Part shown: piece by piece, positions 18,175 through 26,735 of the stretch
How positions within the stretch are numbered: position 1 is the first letter of the stretch
Layout of the letters: each line of letters begins with the position of its first letter
Assembly: GCA_018712075.1 (NCBI GenBank)
Contig: DVHN01000126.1
Span: 1 to 33,650, forward strand
Direction: 5' to 3'
From: Candidatus Fimimorpha faecalis
Lineage (GTDB): Bacteria; Bacillota; Clostridia; Lachnospirales; Lachnospiraceae
DNA: 33,650 nucleotides
Made by a program: the position numbers and the translations under genes
Notes under the pieces: generated by a model
Database searches by the model: none
Seen by the model: only the letters and a program-made list of their open reading frames with translations
What the model was told of the DNA's origin: nothing

Positions 18175-18213
18175 GTAACGTTTTGATAATTCAATTTTGT
18201 ATAAAAACGTTAC
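18175..18213. repeat. Perfect 10-bp inverted repeat upstream of the SEC-C gene
   Basis: GTAACGTTTT (18175-18184) and AAAACGTTAC (18204-18213), 29 bp centre to centre, lie 60-100 bp upstream of the - strand gene start. A second, smaller one, TAGGAA...TTCCTA, sits near 18145-18161. Either may be a regulatory site or leader hairpin. The remaining part of 18214-18382 shows only the AGGAGG of the next gene. Confidence 0.55.
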
Positions 18214-18382
18214 ATTATCTTTGATGCAGGATTACCGTAAGAGGCAAATTCGCATTTATCTTTAAGTATATACGAGTTCCTATAGATTGTAAAGAGGTTT
18301 TTCTGCATATTTGAATTGGGCAGGGCATAAGTATAGATTAGCTGTCAGCGGATAAAAGGAAAACGAAAATAGGAGGGCGTAT

Positions 18383-19405
18383 ATGAATGACTGGGGCAAG
18401 TCAGTGCTGGAACAATATGACGTAGAAGTGAGAAGTACTCGAAAAGGAAGAGGAGCATTATTGTGTGAGACAAATCAGGGCTTGATGATTCTTCAAGAAT
18501 ACATGGGATCAATACAGCGTATGGAAGAGGAAAGCAGAGTATTAAATTTTCTGTTAGACAAAGGCGGAATGAGTGTGGACGTCTGCATTAGGGACAAGAA
18601 TGGTAAAACTTATGCAGAAAATAAAGAAGGAATTCGGTATGTGTTAAAAAAGTGGTATGATTATACAGAATGCAATGTGAATAGTCGGAGTGAATTGGAA
18701 ATGGCAGTGAGAACGCTGGCAAAATTACATATGTTACTTCGACATGTGGATGTTATTTCTGCTGATGAAGCAGAGAACAAGCGAAAAGAGAGAGGAGAGT
18801 TATCTCATTCAACCGAAATTCACAATTCTCTGTTGGAAGAATACGAAAAACATAACCGAGAATTGCGTCGAGTACGTAGCTTTATCCGAAATAAAAAGAA
18901 AAAAACAGCATTTGAACTTTGTATTGTAGAAAGTTTTGATGAAATGTTTGCACAGGCAGAGGAAGCAACAGAACAATTAATCCATTCTAATTATCAAAAA
19001 CTTTATACAGATGCACGAAAACAAAAGCAGATTTGCCATGGCAGTTACCACCAACATAATATTTTAATAAAGGGGAGTCGAATTGCAGTTGTTAACTTCC
19101 AAAAGTTTTATATGGGAATTCAGTTAATGGATTTATACTATTTTATGAGAAAGGTATTGGAAAAACATAATTGGGATGTAGAATTAGGAAGTATTTTATT
19201 AGAGGATTATAATCGAATTTTGCCGATTTCCAAGGATGAAATGAAAGTATTACATGCAATGTTTTTATATCCAGAAAAATATTGGAAACAGATGAATTTC
19301 TATTATAATACAAATAAAGTATGGATTCCAGATAAAAACTTAGAAAAATTGAAAAAAGCTGCCGAACAGAAATCCATTCGGGCAGCCTTTCTCAAAATAT
19401 TGTAA
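18383..19405 (+). CDS. CotS-family spore coat protein (kinase-like fold, active site degenerate)
   Basis: 340 residues resembling CotS/YutH-type spore coat proteins, which share the aminoglycoside-phosphotransferase fold. The N-lobe (residues 10-85) contains LMILQEY and YVLKKWYDY; the middle helical part is Lys/Glu-rich. The C-lobe has the catalytic-loop equivalent CHGSYHQHNILI, where the usual HGD is HGS, and IAVVNFQKFY in place of the metal-binding D-F-G/D-F-E motif, so both catalytic Asp residues seem lost. This fits a structural coat role rather than phosphotransfer. ATG 18383 has AGGAGGG. It converges on the LTA-synthase-like gene with a 15-base gap, and its last codons overlap that gene's terminator. 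Confidence 0.8.
   Translation: MNDWGKSVLEQYDVEVRSTRKGRGALLCETNQGLMILQEYMGSIQRMEEESRVLNFLLDKGGMSVDVCIRDKNGKTYAENKEGIRYVLKKWYDYTECNVNSRSELEMAVRTLAKLHMLLRHVDVISADEAENKRKERGELSHSTEIHNSLLEEYEKHNRELRRVRSFIRNKKKKTAFELCIVESFDEMFAQAEEATEQLIHSNYQKLYTDARKQKQICHGSYHQHNILIKGSRIAVVNFQKFYMGIQLMDLYYFMRKVLEKHNWDVELGSILLEDYNRILPISKDEMKVLHAMFLYPEKYWKQMNFYYNTNKVWIPDKNLEKLKKAAEQKSIRAAFLKIL
19352..19386 (-). terminator. Intrinsic terminator of the LTA-synthase-like gene, inside the convergent coat gene
   Basis: Read on the - strand, GCTGCC-CGAA (19386-19377) pairs with TTCGGCAGC (19366-19358) with one bulged C, then TTTTTT (19357-19352). It lies 35-70 bases beyond the - strand stop codon, within the final 20 codons of the + strand coat gene. 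The + strand reading ends in only TTTCTC and should be weaker. Confidence 0.82.
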
Positions 19406-19420
19406 AACAATAGAGGGGGC

Positions 19421-21397
19421 TTATGATTCATTTTCTACGGAGTCAAATAGCTCGTAGTATTGCAATTTTTGATACTGTAAAATTCCATCAGGAATTGTCT
19501 CTTCATCCCATGTATGGTAAATCCCATTGGAATCCTGCCAGCACATACCACTTATGACAGGATACTCTGTCCGTAATTCGGATAAAAAGTTTTGATAAGC
19601 ACTTTTTGGAATTCCTGCCAGATCCATTACAACACTACTTAAATAGTTAATACTAATATCTGGAATCGTAATATCAGGAAGTTCAAAATTTGCCCAAATA
19701 ACGTAAGGAACCGTATATCGTTTCAATAAATCCTCTGTGGAAAGATTGGATAAATCCAATCCATTTTGCTCACAAATAGAAGAAATCAAGTAATTATTTG
19801 GTTGGTGATCTCCGAACATCACAATAATTGTATCTTCCTCTGCATTAGAAAAATATTCTGTTAAATTTTTAAATGCTTGATCGGATTCATAAAGGAGGGA
19901 AAGATAACGGTTCAACTCCTCATCTTCTAATTCAGTTAATTGAATTTGTTCATCAAAATTTTCATAGGCATCTTCATACCAGCCATGATTTTGCATTGTG
20001 ACATTGAATAAAAAGAGTGGATTTTCATCCTTTTCTTCATATAAGTCAATTAACGTATCTACACAGGCTTGGTCACTCACATACTCACGCAGGAGAGGTG
20101 CATTTTCAAAATCATCCAGAAACATACTGTGTTGGAAACCAAGCAATGAATAAACAGTCTGACGATTCCAGCCAGCTGCACGATAAGGATGAATTCCATA
20201 ACTCTCATAGGTATTCTCATTTAATGTCTGTACGAGATTTGGAATTTCGGAATGTATGTATTGCTGATAGGCAACCGAGCCAGTTGGAAGAAAGGCAAGA
20301 GTATGTCCTGTTAAAAATTCAAATTCTGAATTGGCAGTGTTGCCACCTACAATGGAAGTATGAAGCGTGCCAGTAATGGCATTTGGACTTCCCTCTTGCA
20401 GCGAATGTACAAATGGCATATAATCTTTATTCGTTTGAAATTCTCCCATAACGGCAGGGTCAGAAAATGTTTCATTCATGATTACAATAATATTTGGACG
20501 ATTTTCAGAAGGAGCAGAAGTATTCGATTCATATTGTTCTAATAATTCTTTTGCTTCTTCTTTATTATAATTTTCTGGAACTTCTACCTTTAAGTACTTA
20601 CAATCAATAATAAAGTTGACTGCCAAACCATTTTCACGGTACATAACAGTAGGAGTAAATAACGTATTATCCAAATCAAACCATGAAAATAAATTGTCAT
20701 GGTGTAAAAACATAACATAAAGAGTAAAACAAGCAGCGCAAAGTCCTGCTCCAATGAATCGTCCGATGAAATGACGAATTTTGTGAGGATTGGAAGACTT
20801 TTTCATAACTTTTATTTTGCTAATAATTACAAATAATAGTAAAATACGGCCAATATTAAGGGCAAAGTCGTAATCTACAGAGAATGTGAAATTATCTGCA
20901 ACGGATAATGCAGTTCCCACTGATTTTAAATCCCATGGTAAAATTGGGATGGAACGAAACATTGTAATATAATAATTCGCAATTGCAGCCAAAAAAGCAA
21001 ATATCGCTAATAAAAAGCAAGAAAGACGTGGTTTCCCAGTTAAGAAAAATAGGAAAAATAACACGAGATAATAAAAAATCAAATTTAAGATTACGACGCC
21101 AAGAGACATGTCGTCTGCCCATGGCGCATGAGTAAACCATTCCGACAAATAAAAAACGGCAATCGGGACAAATAGAAAAATAATAGTATGAAAAATAGGA
21201 TTATCAGGAAATCGGATCAGTAAAAGAAATAATCCAACTATCATGCAACATCCGAGCATAACAAGGGAAGACTTGTCAATGCCAGAAAATAGAATCGTTG
21301 TAAGGCCGGCTCCTAGAAAACAAAAAATATAAATAATGGCAATAATATAATAATGAACTTTTGTATGGAAAAACTGATGTTTATGTAATGATCTCAT
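19421..21397 (-). CDS. LTA synthase family (sulfatase-fold) membrane phosphotransferase
   Basis: 658 residues. About five to seven N-terminal membrane helices (residues 10-250) precede an extracellular sulfatase-type domain. Active-site residues in line with LtaS are visible: metal ligand E309 in IIVIMNETFSDPAVM, nucleophile T354 in VGGNTANSEFEFLTG, and FGDHQPNNY near the C-terminus for the Asp/His ligands. The family transfers glycerol-phosphate or other phospho-alcohols from lipid to surface polymers; the exact product here is unknown. The start is uncertain: ATG 21397 is preferred, with GGGGTG about 12 bases upstream; an in-frame GTG at 21412 overlaps that purine run. A candidate structured RNA lies directly upstream. 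Confidence 0.9.
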   Translation of the reverse strand: MRSLHKHQFFHTKVHYYIIAIIYIFCFLGAGLTTILFSGIDKSSLVMLGCCMIVGLFLLLIRFPDNPIFHTIIFLFVPIAVFYLSEWFTHAPWADDMSLGVVILNLIFYYLVLFFLFFLTGKPRLSCFLLAIFAFLAAIANYYITMFRSIPILPWDLKSVGTALSVADNFTFSVDYDFALNIGRILLLFVIISKIKVMKKSSNPHKIRHFIGRFIGAGLCAACFTLYVMFLHHDNLFSWFDLDNTLFTPTVMYRENGLAVNFIIDCKYLKVEVPENYNKEEAKELLEQYESNTSAPSENRPNIIVIMNETFSDPAVMGEFQTNKDYMPFVHSLQEGSPNAITGTLHTSIVGGNTANSEFEFLTGHTLAFLPTGSVAYQQYIHSEIPNLVQTLNENTYESYGIHPYRAAGWNRQTVYSLLGFQHSMFLDDFENAPLLREYVSDQACVDTLIDLYEEKDENPLFLFNVTMQNHGWYEDAYENFDEQIQLTELEDEELNRYLSLLYESDQAFKNLTEYFSNAEEDTIIVMFGDHQPNNYLISSICEQNGLDLSNLSTEDLLKRYTVPYVIWANFELPDITIPDISINYLSSVVMDLAGIPKSAYQNFLSELRTEYPVISGMCWQDSNGIYHTWDEETIPDGILQYQKLQYYELFDSVENES

Positions 21398-21462
21398 TTG
21401 AACATTAGGCACCCCTTCTTCTTTTCGTAATTTCTATGCCCGCTTTGTGGGCAGCACCATAA

Positions 21463-21620
21463 TAAAAAGTGGATGTCTCCGTGCTATGCACTCTCGACAT
21501 CGCACCTATATTCACAATCCGAGCGATCGCTCTACTTGTTCATACAGGTTAGCCCGTCCAATAACTATGAACCATCCCATGTAAACATGGTCTGTTTCAT
21601 AGCTGCTGTCCGGGACTTTT
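21463..21620 (-). ncRNA. Candidate structured small RNA (~158 nt), family not recognised
   Basis: Read on the - strand, four helical elements can be built. GTCC (21616-21613) pairs with GGAC (21559-21556). Hairpin 1 has CTATGAA/TTCATAG (21602-21596 and 21571-21565) capped by CCATGT-TT-ACATGG. Hairpin 2 has ACCTGTAT/ATATAGGT (21549-21542 and 21511-21504), then GA/GA and GTA/GGA symmetric purine loops around ACAA/TTGT, then GAGC-GATC-GCTC. A terminator hairpin GATGTC...GTGC-ATA-GCAC...GACATC (21501-21472) is followed by TTTTT (21468-21464). It could also be a cis-acting leader of the downstream membrane enzyme. It does not look like a T-box, SRP RNA or tmRNA to me; 6S and raiA-type RNAs were not ruled out by search. 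Confidence 0.68.
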
Positions 21621-21627
21621 ATAGTAC

Positions 21628-21636
21628 ATTATAACA
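21628..21636 (-). promoter_or_regulatory. Extended -10 promoter of the candidate small RNA
   Basis: On the - strand, TG-T-TATAAT (21636-21628) is a perfect extended -10, placing the start near 21620. No good -35 hexamer is visible upstream, which extended -10 promoters tolerate. Confidence 0.62.
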
Positions 21637-21727
21637 CCTTTTTGTGAAATATGTTTGATAAAAGAGTGGAATGTAAAAACTTGGTGAATTTGACGTAAAA
21701 ATAGTTTCATTTTTTTCAAAAATAGGT

Positions 21728-21733
21728 TATAAT
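21728..21733 (+). promoter_or_regulatory. -10 element of the phosphoglucomutase gene
   Basis: TATAAT at 21728-21733, with a weak TTTCAT at 21705-21710 (17-base spacer). It lies about 40 bases before the start codon and is divergent from the small-RNA promoter. An ATG at 21732 falls inside it and is not the start. Confidence 0.5.
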
Positions 21734-21773
21734 GGAGATAAAGATATTCTATGAATGGAGGAAGGAAATTAAC

Positions 21774-23501
21774 ATGGATTACAAAAAACTTTACGAAGAA
21801 TGGCTGACAAGCCCTTGCTTTGATGATGCAACAAAGGCAGAGTTAAAAGCGATTGCAGAGGATGAAAATGAAATTAAAGAGCGCTTCTACACTGAATTAG
21901 AATTTGGTACAGCTGGATTAAGAGGTGTAATCGGTGCAGGTTTGAACCGTATGAATATCTATACTGTTAGAAAAGCAACACAGGGACTCGCAAATTATAT
22001 TGCCAAAGTAGGAGGAAAGGAAAAAGGAGTAGCAATTGCATTTGATTCCAGAAGAATGTCACCAGAGTTCGCAAATGAAGCAGCTCTTTGCCTAGCAGCG
22101 AATGGTATTAAAGCATATCGTTTTGAATCATTGCGTCCAACTCCAGAATTATCATTTGCAGTAAGAAAGTTAGGATGTATTGCAGGTATTAACATTACTG
22201 CTTCTCATAATCCACCAGAGTATAATGGATATAAAGTTTACTGGGAAGATGGTGCACAAATTACGCCACCACATGATAAAGGTATCATGGAAGAAGTAAA
22301 GGCAATTACTGATTTCAGCACATTGAAGACAATGGATCAAGAAGAAGCAGAAAAAGCAGGTCTTTATGAAATTATTGGTGCTGCAATTGATGATGCCTAT
22401 ATTGCTGAATTAAAGAAGCAAGTAAAGAATCAGGCAGCAATTGATGCAATGCAAAAAGATATTAAGATCGTTTATACACCACTTCATGGAACAGGTAATA
22501 TTCCTGCAAGACGTGTATTGAAAGAACTTGGATTTGAAAATGTATATGTAGTTCCAGAACAAGAACTTCCAGATGGAGAATTCCCAACTGTAAGTTATCC
22601 AAATCCAGAAGCAGCGGAAGCATTTGAACTTGCATTAAAATTAGCAAAAGAGAAAGACGCTGATCTTGTACTTGCAACCGATCCAGATGCTGACCGTTTA
22701 GGTGTTTATGTAAAAGATACGAAGAGCGGAGAATATATTACGTTAACAGGTAATATGTCTGGATGCTTACTTGCAGAATATACAATTAGTCAGATCAAAG
22801 AGCAGCAGGGTCTGCCAGAAGATGGTGCATTAATTAAAACAATTGTAACAACAAACTTAGCAGATGCCATTGCGAAATATTATAATGTGAAGTTAATCGA
22901 AGTATTAACAGGATTTAAGTACATTGGACAGCAGATTCTTGGATTTGAACAATCAGGTAAGGGTACTTATTTGTTCGGATTTGAAGAAAGCTATGGCTGC
23001 TTAATTGGAACTCATGCAAGAGATAAAGATGCAATTGTAGCTACGATGGCTCTTTGTGAAGCTGCTGCTTACTATAAGCAAAAAGGCATGACATTATGGG
23101 ATGCAATGATCGAAATGTATGAAAGATATGGTTATTACAAAGATGATGTAAAATCCATTACATTAAAAGGTATTGAAGGACTGGCTAAGATTCAGCAGAT
23201 CATGGATACACTTCGTAACAACACACCAAGCGAAATTGGACCATATAAAGTAGTTTCTGCAAGAGATTATAAGTTGGATACAAAGAAGGATATGGTTACA
23301 GGTGAAGTTACAACAACAGGTCTCCCATCTTCTAATGTATTGTACTATGATTTGACCGATGATGCATGGTTATGTGTTCGTCCATCTGGTACAGAACCAA
23401 AGATCAAACTCTACTATGGCGTAAAAGGTACATCCCTAGAAGACGCAGCAGCTAAGAGTGCAGAATTAGGAAAATATGCACAGACATTATTAGATGACTG
23501 A
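21774..23501 (+). CDS. Phosphoglucomutase/phosphomannomutase (alpha-D-phosphohexomutase family)
   Basis: 575-residue phosphohexomutase interconverting glucose-1-phosphate and glucose-6-phosphate (or mannose phosphates). All four domain signatures are present: the phosphoserine loop TASHNPPEYNGYKVYW with S144, the metal loop DPDADRLGV, the sugar-binding GFEESYGCLIG, and the phosphate-binding RPSGTEPKIKLYY near the C-terminus. Length and the N-terminal ELEFGTAGLRGVIGAG place it with PgcA/PGM2-type enzymes of Firmicutes. ATG 21774 has GGAGGAAGG upstream; 14 upstream in-frame codons overlap the promoter. It could feed alpha-glucan breakdown products into glycolysis and supply glucose-1-phosphate for surface polymers. 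It is transcribed alone, with a terminator at 23543. Confidence 0.94.
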   Translation: MDYKKLYEEWLTSPCFDDATKAELKAIAEDENEIKERFYTELEFGTAGLRGVIGAGLNRMNIYTVRKATQGLANYIAKVGGKEKGVAIAFDSRRMSPEFANEAALCLAANGIKAYRFESLRPTPELSFAVRKLGCIAGINITASHNPPEYNGYKVYWEDGAQITPPHDKGIMEEVKAITDFSTLKTMDQEEAEKAGLYEIIGAAIDDAYIAELKKQVKNQAAIDAMQKDIKIVYTPLHGTGNIPARRVLKELGFENVYVVPEQELPDGEFPTVSYPNPEAAEAFELALKLAKEKDADLVLATDPDADRLGVYVKDTKSGEYITLTGNMSGCLLAEYTISQIKEQQGLPEDGALIKTIVTTNLADAIAKYYNVKLIEVLTGFKYIGQQILGFEQSGKGTYLFGFEESYGCLIGTHARDKDAIVATMALCEAAAYYKQKGMTLWDAMIEMYERYGYYKDDVKSITLKGIEGLAKIQQIMDTLRNNTPSEIGPYKVVSARDYKLDTKKDMVTGEVTTTGLPSSNVLYYDLTDDAWLCVRPSGTEPKIKLYYGVKGTSLEDAAAKSAELGKYAQTLLDD

Positions 23502-23542
23502 TCAATAGGTCGATAGAAAATAATATTTAACTTGTAACAATC

Positions 23543-23585
23543 ACTCCCTTTGCAAAAGACTGGATCAAATGCAGAGGGAGTTTTT
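23543..23585 (+). terminator. Intrinsic terminator of the phosphoglucomutase gene
   Basis: ACTCCC-TTTGCA (23543-23554) pairs with TGCAGA-GGGAGT around an A-rich loop, with TTTTT at 23581-23585. Confidence 0.88.
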
Positions 23586-23590
23586 GATTT

Positions 23591-23652
23591 ACGATACAGA
23601 ACTTAGGCATGGCAGAGTGTCGTATATAAGTACGGCACTCTGTTATTATCGT
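23591..23652. repeat. Nested inverted repeat upstream of the FUSC gene
   Basis: Inner stem CAGAGTGTCGTA (ending near 23624) pairs with TACGGCACTCTG (23631-23642), with one G-U pair. An outer stem ACGATA (23591-23596) pairs with TATCGT (23647-23652). There is no clear T-run, so it is more likely an operator or leader structure for the next gene than a terminator. Confidence 0.6.
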
Positions 23653-23705
23653 GGTATACAAAAAAGCAAATGAAAAACTCTTTTAATGAGAGGAGGTAAT
23701 TATTT

Positions 23706-25643
23706 ATGCCACACGATTATAAGCAGTGGCTGAAGGATTTTTCTCATTCGATTCAGAGAGCATGTCCAGTTATTTTATTTTTTTTAGGTTCGTTTCTGAT
23801 TGTTTATAAATTTTTTGGACTGCATTATGTAATGATTGTATCCATTATTACTGTTTTTTTTCAAGTTCGATATAAGAAAAATAATAATACATTTTTTCGG
23901 TATATAAGACTTCTAATTATAGGAAGTATTTTGCTGCTATTAGCTTTTTTAAGTGCTAAAAATTTATTTTGGTGTATTTTGTTGAATCTATTGGTTCCGT
24001 TTCTTTTAGTTTTTACAAGAAGCTCGCAGTTTAATCCAAAAGGTTATTTTTCCTATGCGATGCTTTTTGTATTTTTGTCTCTTATGCCGCCAGAAAATAT
24101 ATCTGGTCTTTTGACAGAGCTTTTTATATTCTGGTTTTGCGTCCTTATTTTAGCTTTTTCGATTTGGATTTATTTTCGGTTTTTCTCAAAACAGTCTGAT
24201 CTGCCATTAACATTAAAGAAAACATTACTTGAGATATCGGAATTAATCTTTCTTCTAACTTGTCCGGAGAGAAGAAATGAATTAGAACAACGTTTTCAGC
24301 AGTTAATTTACAACTTTCATCGGATCTCTTACCACCAGAATTTTTTCTCAATACGAACAAAAGAAAATCAGATTTACGATATGGTTGCTACATTAGTACA
24401 ACGTTTCTCTTATTTAATTACAGATTATGAATGGAATGTGAAACTGGATTCGGAGCATATCGATACATTGCAGTATCTTTCAACATTTTTAAAAGAGACA
24501 GCCATACAATTGGAGTCTAAGTTTCAAGAGAAACGGATTAAGAATGCGCAGGAACTTTTAAACCATATGACCATTCCAGAAGGGAGAATTCGTATTTTCT
24601 GCCGCAGTCTTTTACATATGATAATTTTAATTTTAGAAACACAGACGGTGAATCCTGAACCGAAACGAGCGATTAATAAAATTAACTGGAGAGAATTTTG
24701 GGAACAAATTCGGATTCGACTTTCTTTCGAGTCTTTCGAGATGCGCTTTGCTATGCGACTTTCGATTGTAATGACAATCAGTTGTTCAATTAGTTATCTT
24801 CTGCCAATTACCCATTCGTATTGGATTCCTTTAAATGCATTTTTACTGCTTCAACCAAGCTGTGAAGACAGCAGTTACCGTATGAAGACTCGTCCAATTG
24901 GCACATTTATTGGATGTTGTGTGGAATTTCTAATACATCCGTTTTTACCTGACATTGGAACGCAGTTAGTATTTGCACTTATCATGATATCGCTTATGTA
25001 CTGTGCAACTCCTGGTACATGGTATCAACCAATTTTTTCTACTTGTTATGCTTTAACATTGGCGACTATGACGATGAATGAGACAACAGCGATTACATTA
25101 AGGATTTTATATTTAGAGGCAGCAGTATTTCTTGTATTTCTCGTAAATCGCTTTTTCTTTCCTATGAGAAAAGATGCGCTATTTAAATATAATGTAAAGG
25201 CATTATTCCGATTGCATAATAGCTATTGGGATATTATCCGAAGAGGATTGATTCGAGATACCGATCTTTCTGTCTCCTGTGAGATCTTAACCTATTTTCA
25301 TATGATTTATGAAGAATGCATTGGATATTTGAAAAAAAATTCTGGTATTCCGTTTCATGATGATTTAAAGGTGGTTCTATTAACGCTTTGGCATATGTTT
25401 TCTGAACTAGAACAATTACATTATCTCGTTCGGACAAAAAGCATTCATCCAGATGAACAGGAATCTGTTTTAAAATTGATTATTGCCATTCAAAAAGAAT
25501 TGTATCCGATTATTGATGATAAAGATTTTTCAGTCTTAAAACGGGAAATTCGCTATCAGGAACCAGAGGTTGTCTATGTTTTGACAGAATATTTAAACCA
25601 TGCAGAGTCATTATTAAAGTATAAGTCATGTATTCCATTTTGA
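23706..25643 (+). CDS. FUSC-family (aromatic-acid-exporter-like) membrane protein
   Basis: 645 residues with two blocks of membrane helices (about 15-160 and 345-480) separated and followed by cytoplasmic helical regions. This duplicated layout is typical of FUSC/YccS-type proteins. The second block holds the family-typical SYWIPLNAFLLLQPS, then RPIGTFIGCCVEF. Family members are proposed to export aromatic acids or other small molecules; the substrate here is unknown. ATG 23706 has GAGGAGG. It stands alone, preceded by a nested inverted repeat and followed by a 140-base AT-rich gap with no clear terminator. The long middle domain is rich in Phe, Leu and Gln and has no recognised motif. Confidence 0.85.
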   Translation: MPHDYKQWLKDFSHSIQRACPVILFFLGSFLIVYKFFGLHYVMIVSIITVFFQVRYKKNNNTFFRYIRLLIIGSILLLLAFLSAKNLFWCILLNLLVPFLLVFTRSSQFNPKGYFSYAMLFVFLSLMPPENISGLLTELFIFWFCVLILAFSIWIYFRFFSKQSDLPLTLKKTLLEISELIFLLTCPERRNELEQRFQQLIYNFHRISYHQNFFSIRTKENQIYDMVATLVQRFSYLITDYEWNVKLDSEHIDTLQYLSTFLKETAIQLESKFQEKRIKNAQELLNHMTIPEGRIRIFCRSLLHMIILILETQTVNPEPKRAINKINWREFWEQIRIRLSFESFEMRFAMRLSIVMTISCSISYLLPITHSYWIPLNAFLLLQPSCEDSSYRMKTRPIGTFIGCCVEFLIHPFLPDIGTQLVFALIMISLMYCATPGTWYQPIFSTCYALTLATMTMNETTAITLRILYLEAAVFLVFLVNRFFFPMRKDALFKYNVKALFRLHNSYWDIIRRGLIRDTDLSVSCEILTYFHMIYEECIGYLKKNSGIPFHDDLKVVLLTLWHMFSELEQLHYLVRTKSIHPDEQESVLKLIIAIQKELYPIIDDKDFSVLKREIRYQEPEVVYVLTEYLNHAESLLKYKSCIPF

Positions 25644-25783
25644 AATTAAGAAAGTGAAATTTACAAAAACTTAAAAAAAGAATGATTGTTGTTCGTTGAA
25701 AACTATGCTATTTTAAAAAAATAGGTAAAAATCGCAACTAGAAACAAAAGAAATTTTGACTGATAATGAAATGGGGAAAAACG

Positions 25784-26659
25784 ATGGAAGAAGAATTTAA
25801 GATAGTAAAGGCATATAAAGAGAATAAAACTTTGAGAAATAGTTTTAACGAGTTAGCGAAAAAAACATTTGATTTGGATTTTGAAGACTGGTATCAGAAT
25901 GGATACTGGAAAGAACAGTATAATCCATATTCCATTGTGTTTAATAACAGGGTAATAGCAAATGTTTCTGTGAATGATATGGAGTTTGAAATAGATGAGA
26001 AAAGAAAACATTATATTCAATTAGGAACAGTTATGACGGAACCAAAATACCGAAACAGAGGTTTGATTCGCAAGCTGATGCAAGAAATTGAACAAGATTT
26101 TAAGGAGAAAATCGACGGATATTTTTTGTTTGCAAATGATAGTGTATTGGAGTTTTATCCTAAGTTTGGATTTCAGAAATGTAATGAATATCGATATTCC
26201 AAAGCTGTTTGTATAGAAAAAGAAAAGACGGCATTACAAATTGTAGTTAGTAATCTAAGAGAACGAGAATGTTTAGAAGCAGCAATTAGAAATAGTGTGA
26301 CGAATAGTTCCTTGGAAATGAAGAATAACCTAGGATTAATTATGTTCTATGTGACGAAGTTTATGCAATCGGATGTTTACTATATTGCGTCTCAAAATGC
26401 ATATGTAATTGCGGAGATTTATAATAAAATATTGTTTTTACATCAGATCTTCTCAGATAAAATAGTCGATATAGACGAAATTATTCAGTCATTTGGAAGA
26501 AAAATAAATCGGGTTATTTTAGGATTTACACCTTTAAAAAAAGAAAATTATGAAATAGCTCAGCTGCATGAGGAAGATACCACCTTATTTTTGAAAGGAA
26601 TTGATCCTGTAATATTTGAAAAAGAAAAATGGATGTTTCCAACCTTATCTCATGCATAA
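25784..26659 (+). CDS. GNAT family N-acetyltransferase
   Basis: 291 residues. The N-terminal half (about 1-150) is a GNAT acetyltransferase domain: motif A is QLGTVMTEPKYRNRGLIRKL, with the acetyl-CoA pyrophosphate loop R-N-R-G-L-I, followed by the motif B region YFLFANDSVLEFYPKFGF. The C-terminal half (150-291) has no recognised domain but is compatible with the SCP2-like or second GNAT-like extension seen in some Firmicutes. The acceptor is unknown. ATG 25784 is chosen because GGGGA lies about nine bases upstream; the in-frame ATG at 25766 lacks a site. It converges on carB with a perfect hairpin between them. Confidence 0.84.
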   Translation: MEEEFKIVKAYKENKTLRNSFNELAKKTFDLDFEDWYQNGYWKEQYNPYSIVFNNRVIANVSVNDMEFEIDEKRKHYIQLGTVMTEPKYRNRGLIRKLMQEIEQDFKEKIDGYFLFANDSVLEFYPKFGFQKCNEYRYSKAVCIEKEKTALQIVVSNLRERECLEAAIRNSVTNSSLEMKNNLGLIMFYVTKFMQSDVYYIASQNAYVIAEIYNKILFLHQIFSDKIVDIDEIIQSFGRKINRVILGFTPLKKENYEIAQLHEEDTTLFLKGIDPVIFEKEKWMFPTLSHA

Positions 26660-26686
26660 AAATTTTATGAAAGATCACAATTAGAC

Positions 26687-26718
26687 TATGGGGTTGTCTA
26701 TTTTTTGACAACCCCATA
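26687..26718. repeat. Perfect 12-bp hairpin between the convergent GNAT and carB genes
   Basis: TATGGGGTTGTC (26687-26698) pairs with GACAACCCCATA (26707-26718); the loop holds TTTTTT. There is no T-run after either arm, so it is not a canonical terminator. It may act as a 3'-end stabiliser or a bidirectional pause. Confidence 0.7.
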
Positions 26719-26735
26719 TAACATGCAAAAAGAAA

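Noticed and set aside
21463-21620. Reading the structured region as a T-box, SRP RNA or tmRNA
   Set aside because: No T-box core, no SRP GGAA-tetraloop/Alu arrangement and no tmRNA tRNA-like ends were seen. 6S was considered but the helices are branched rather than one long hairpin with a central bubble.
26687-26718. Calling the GNAT/carB hairpin a canonical terminator
   Set aside because: The T-run is in the loop and neither arm is followed by one, so it is listed as a repeat.
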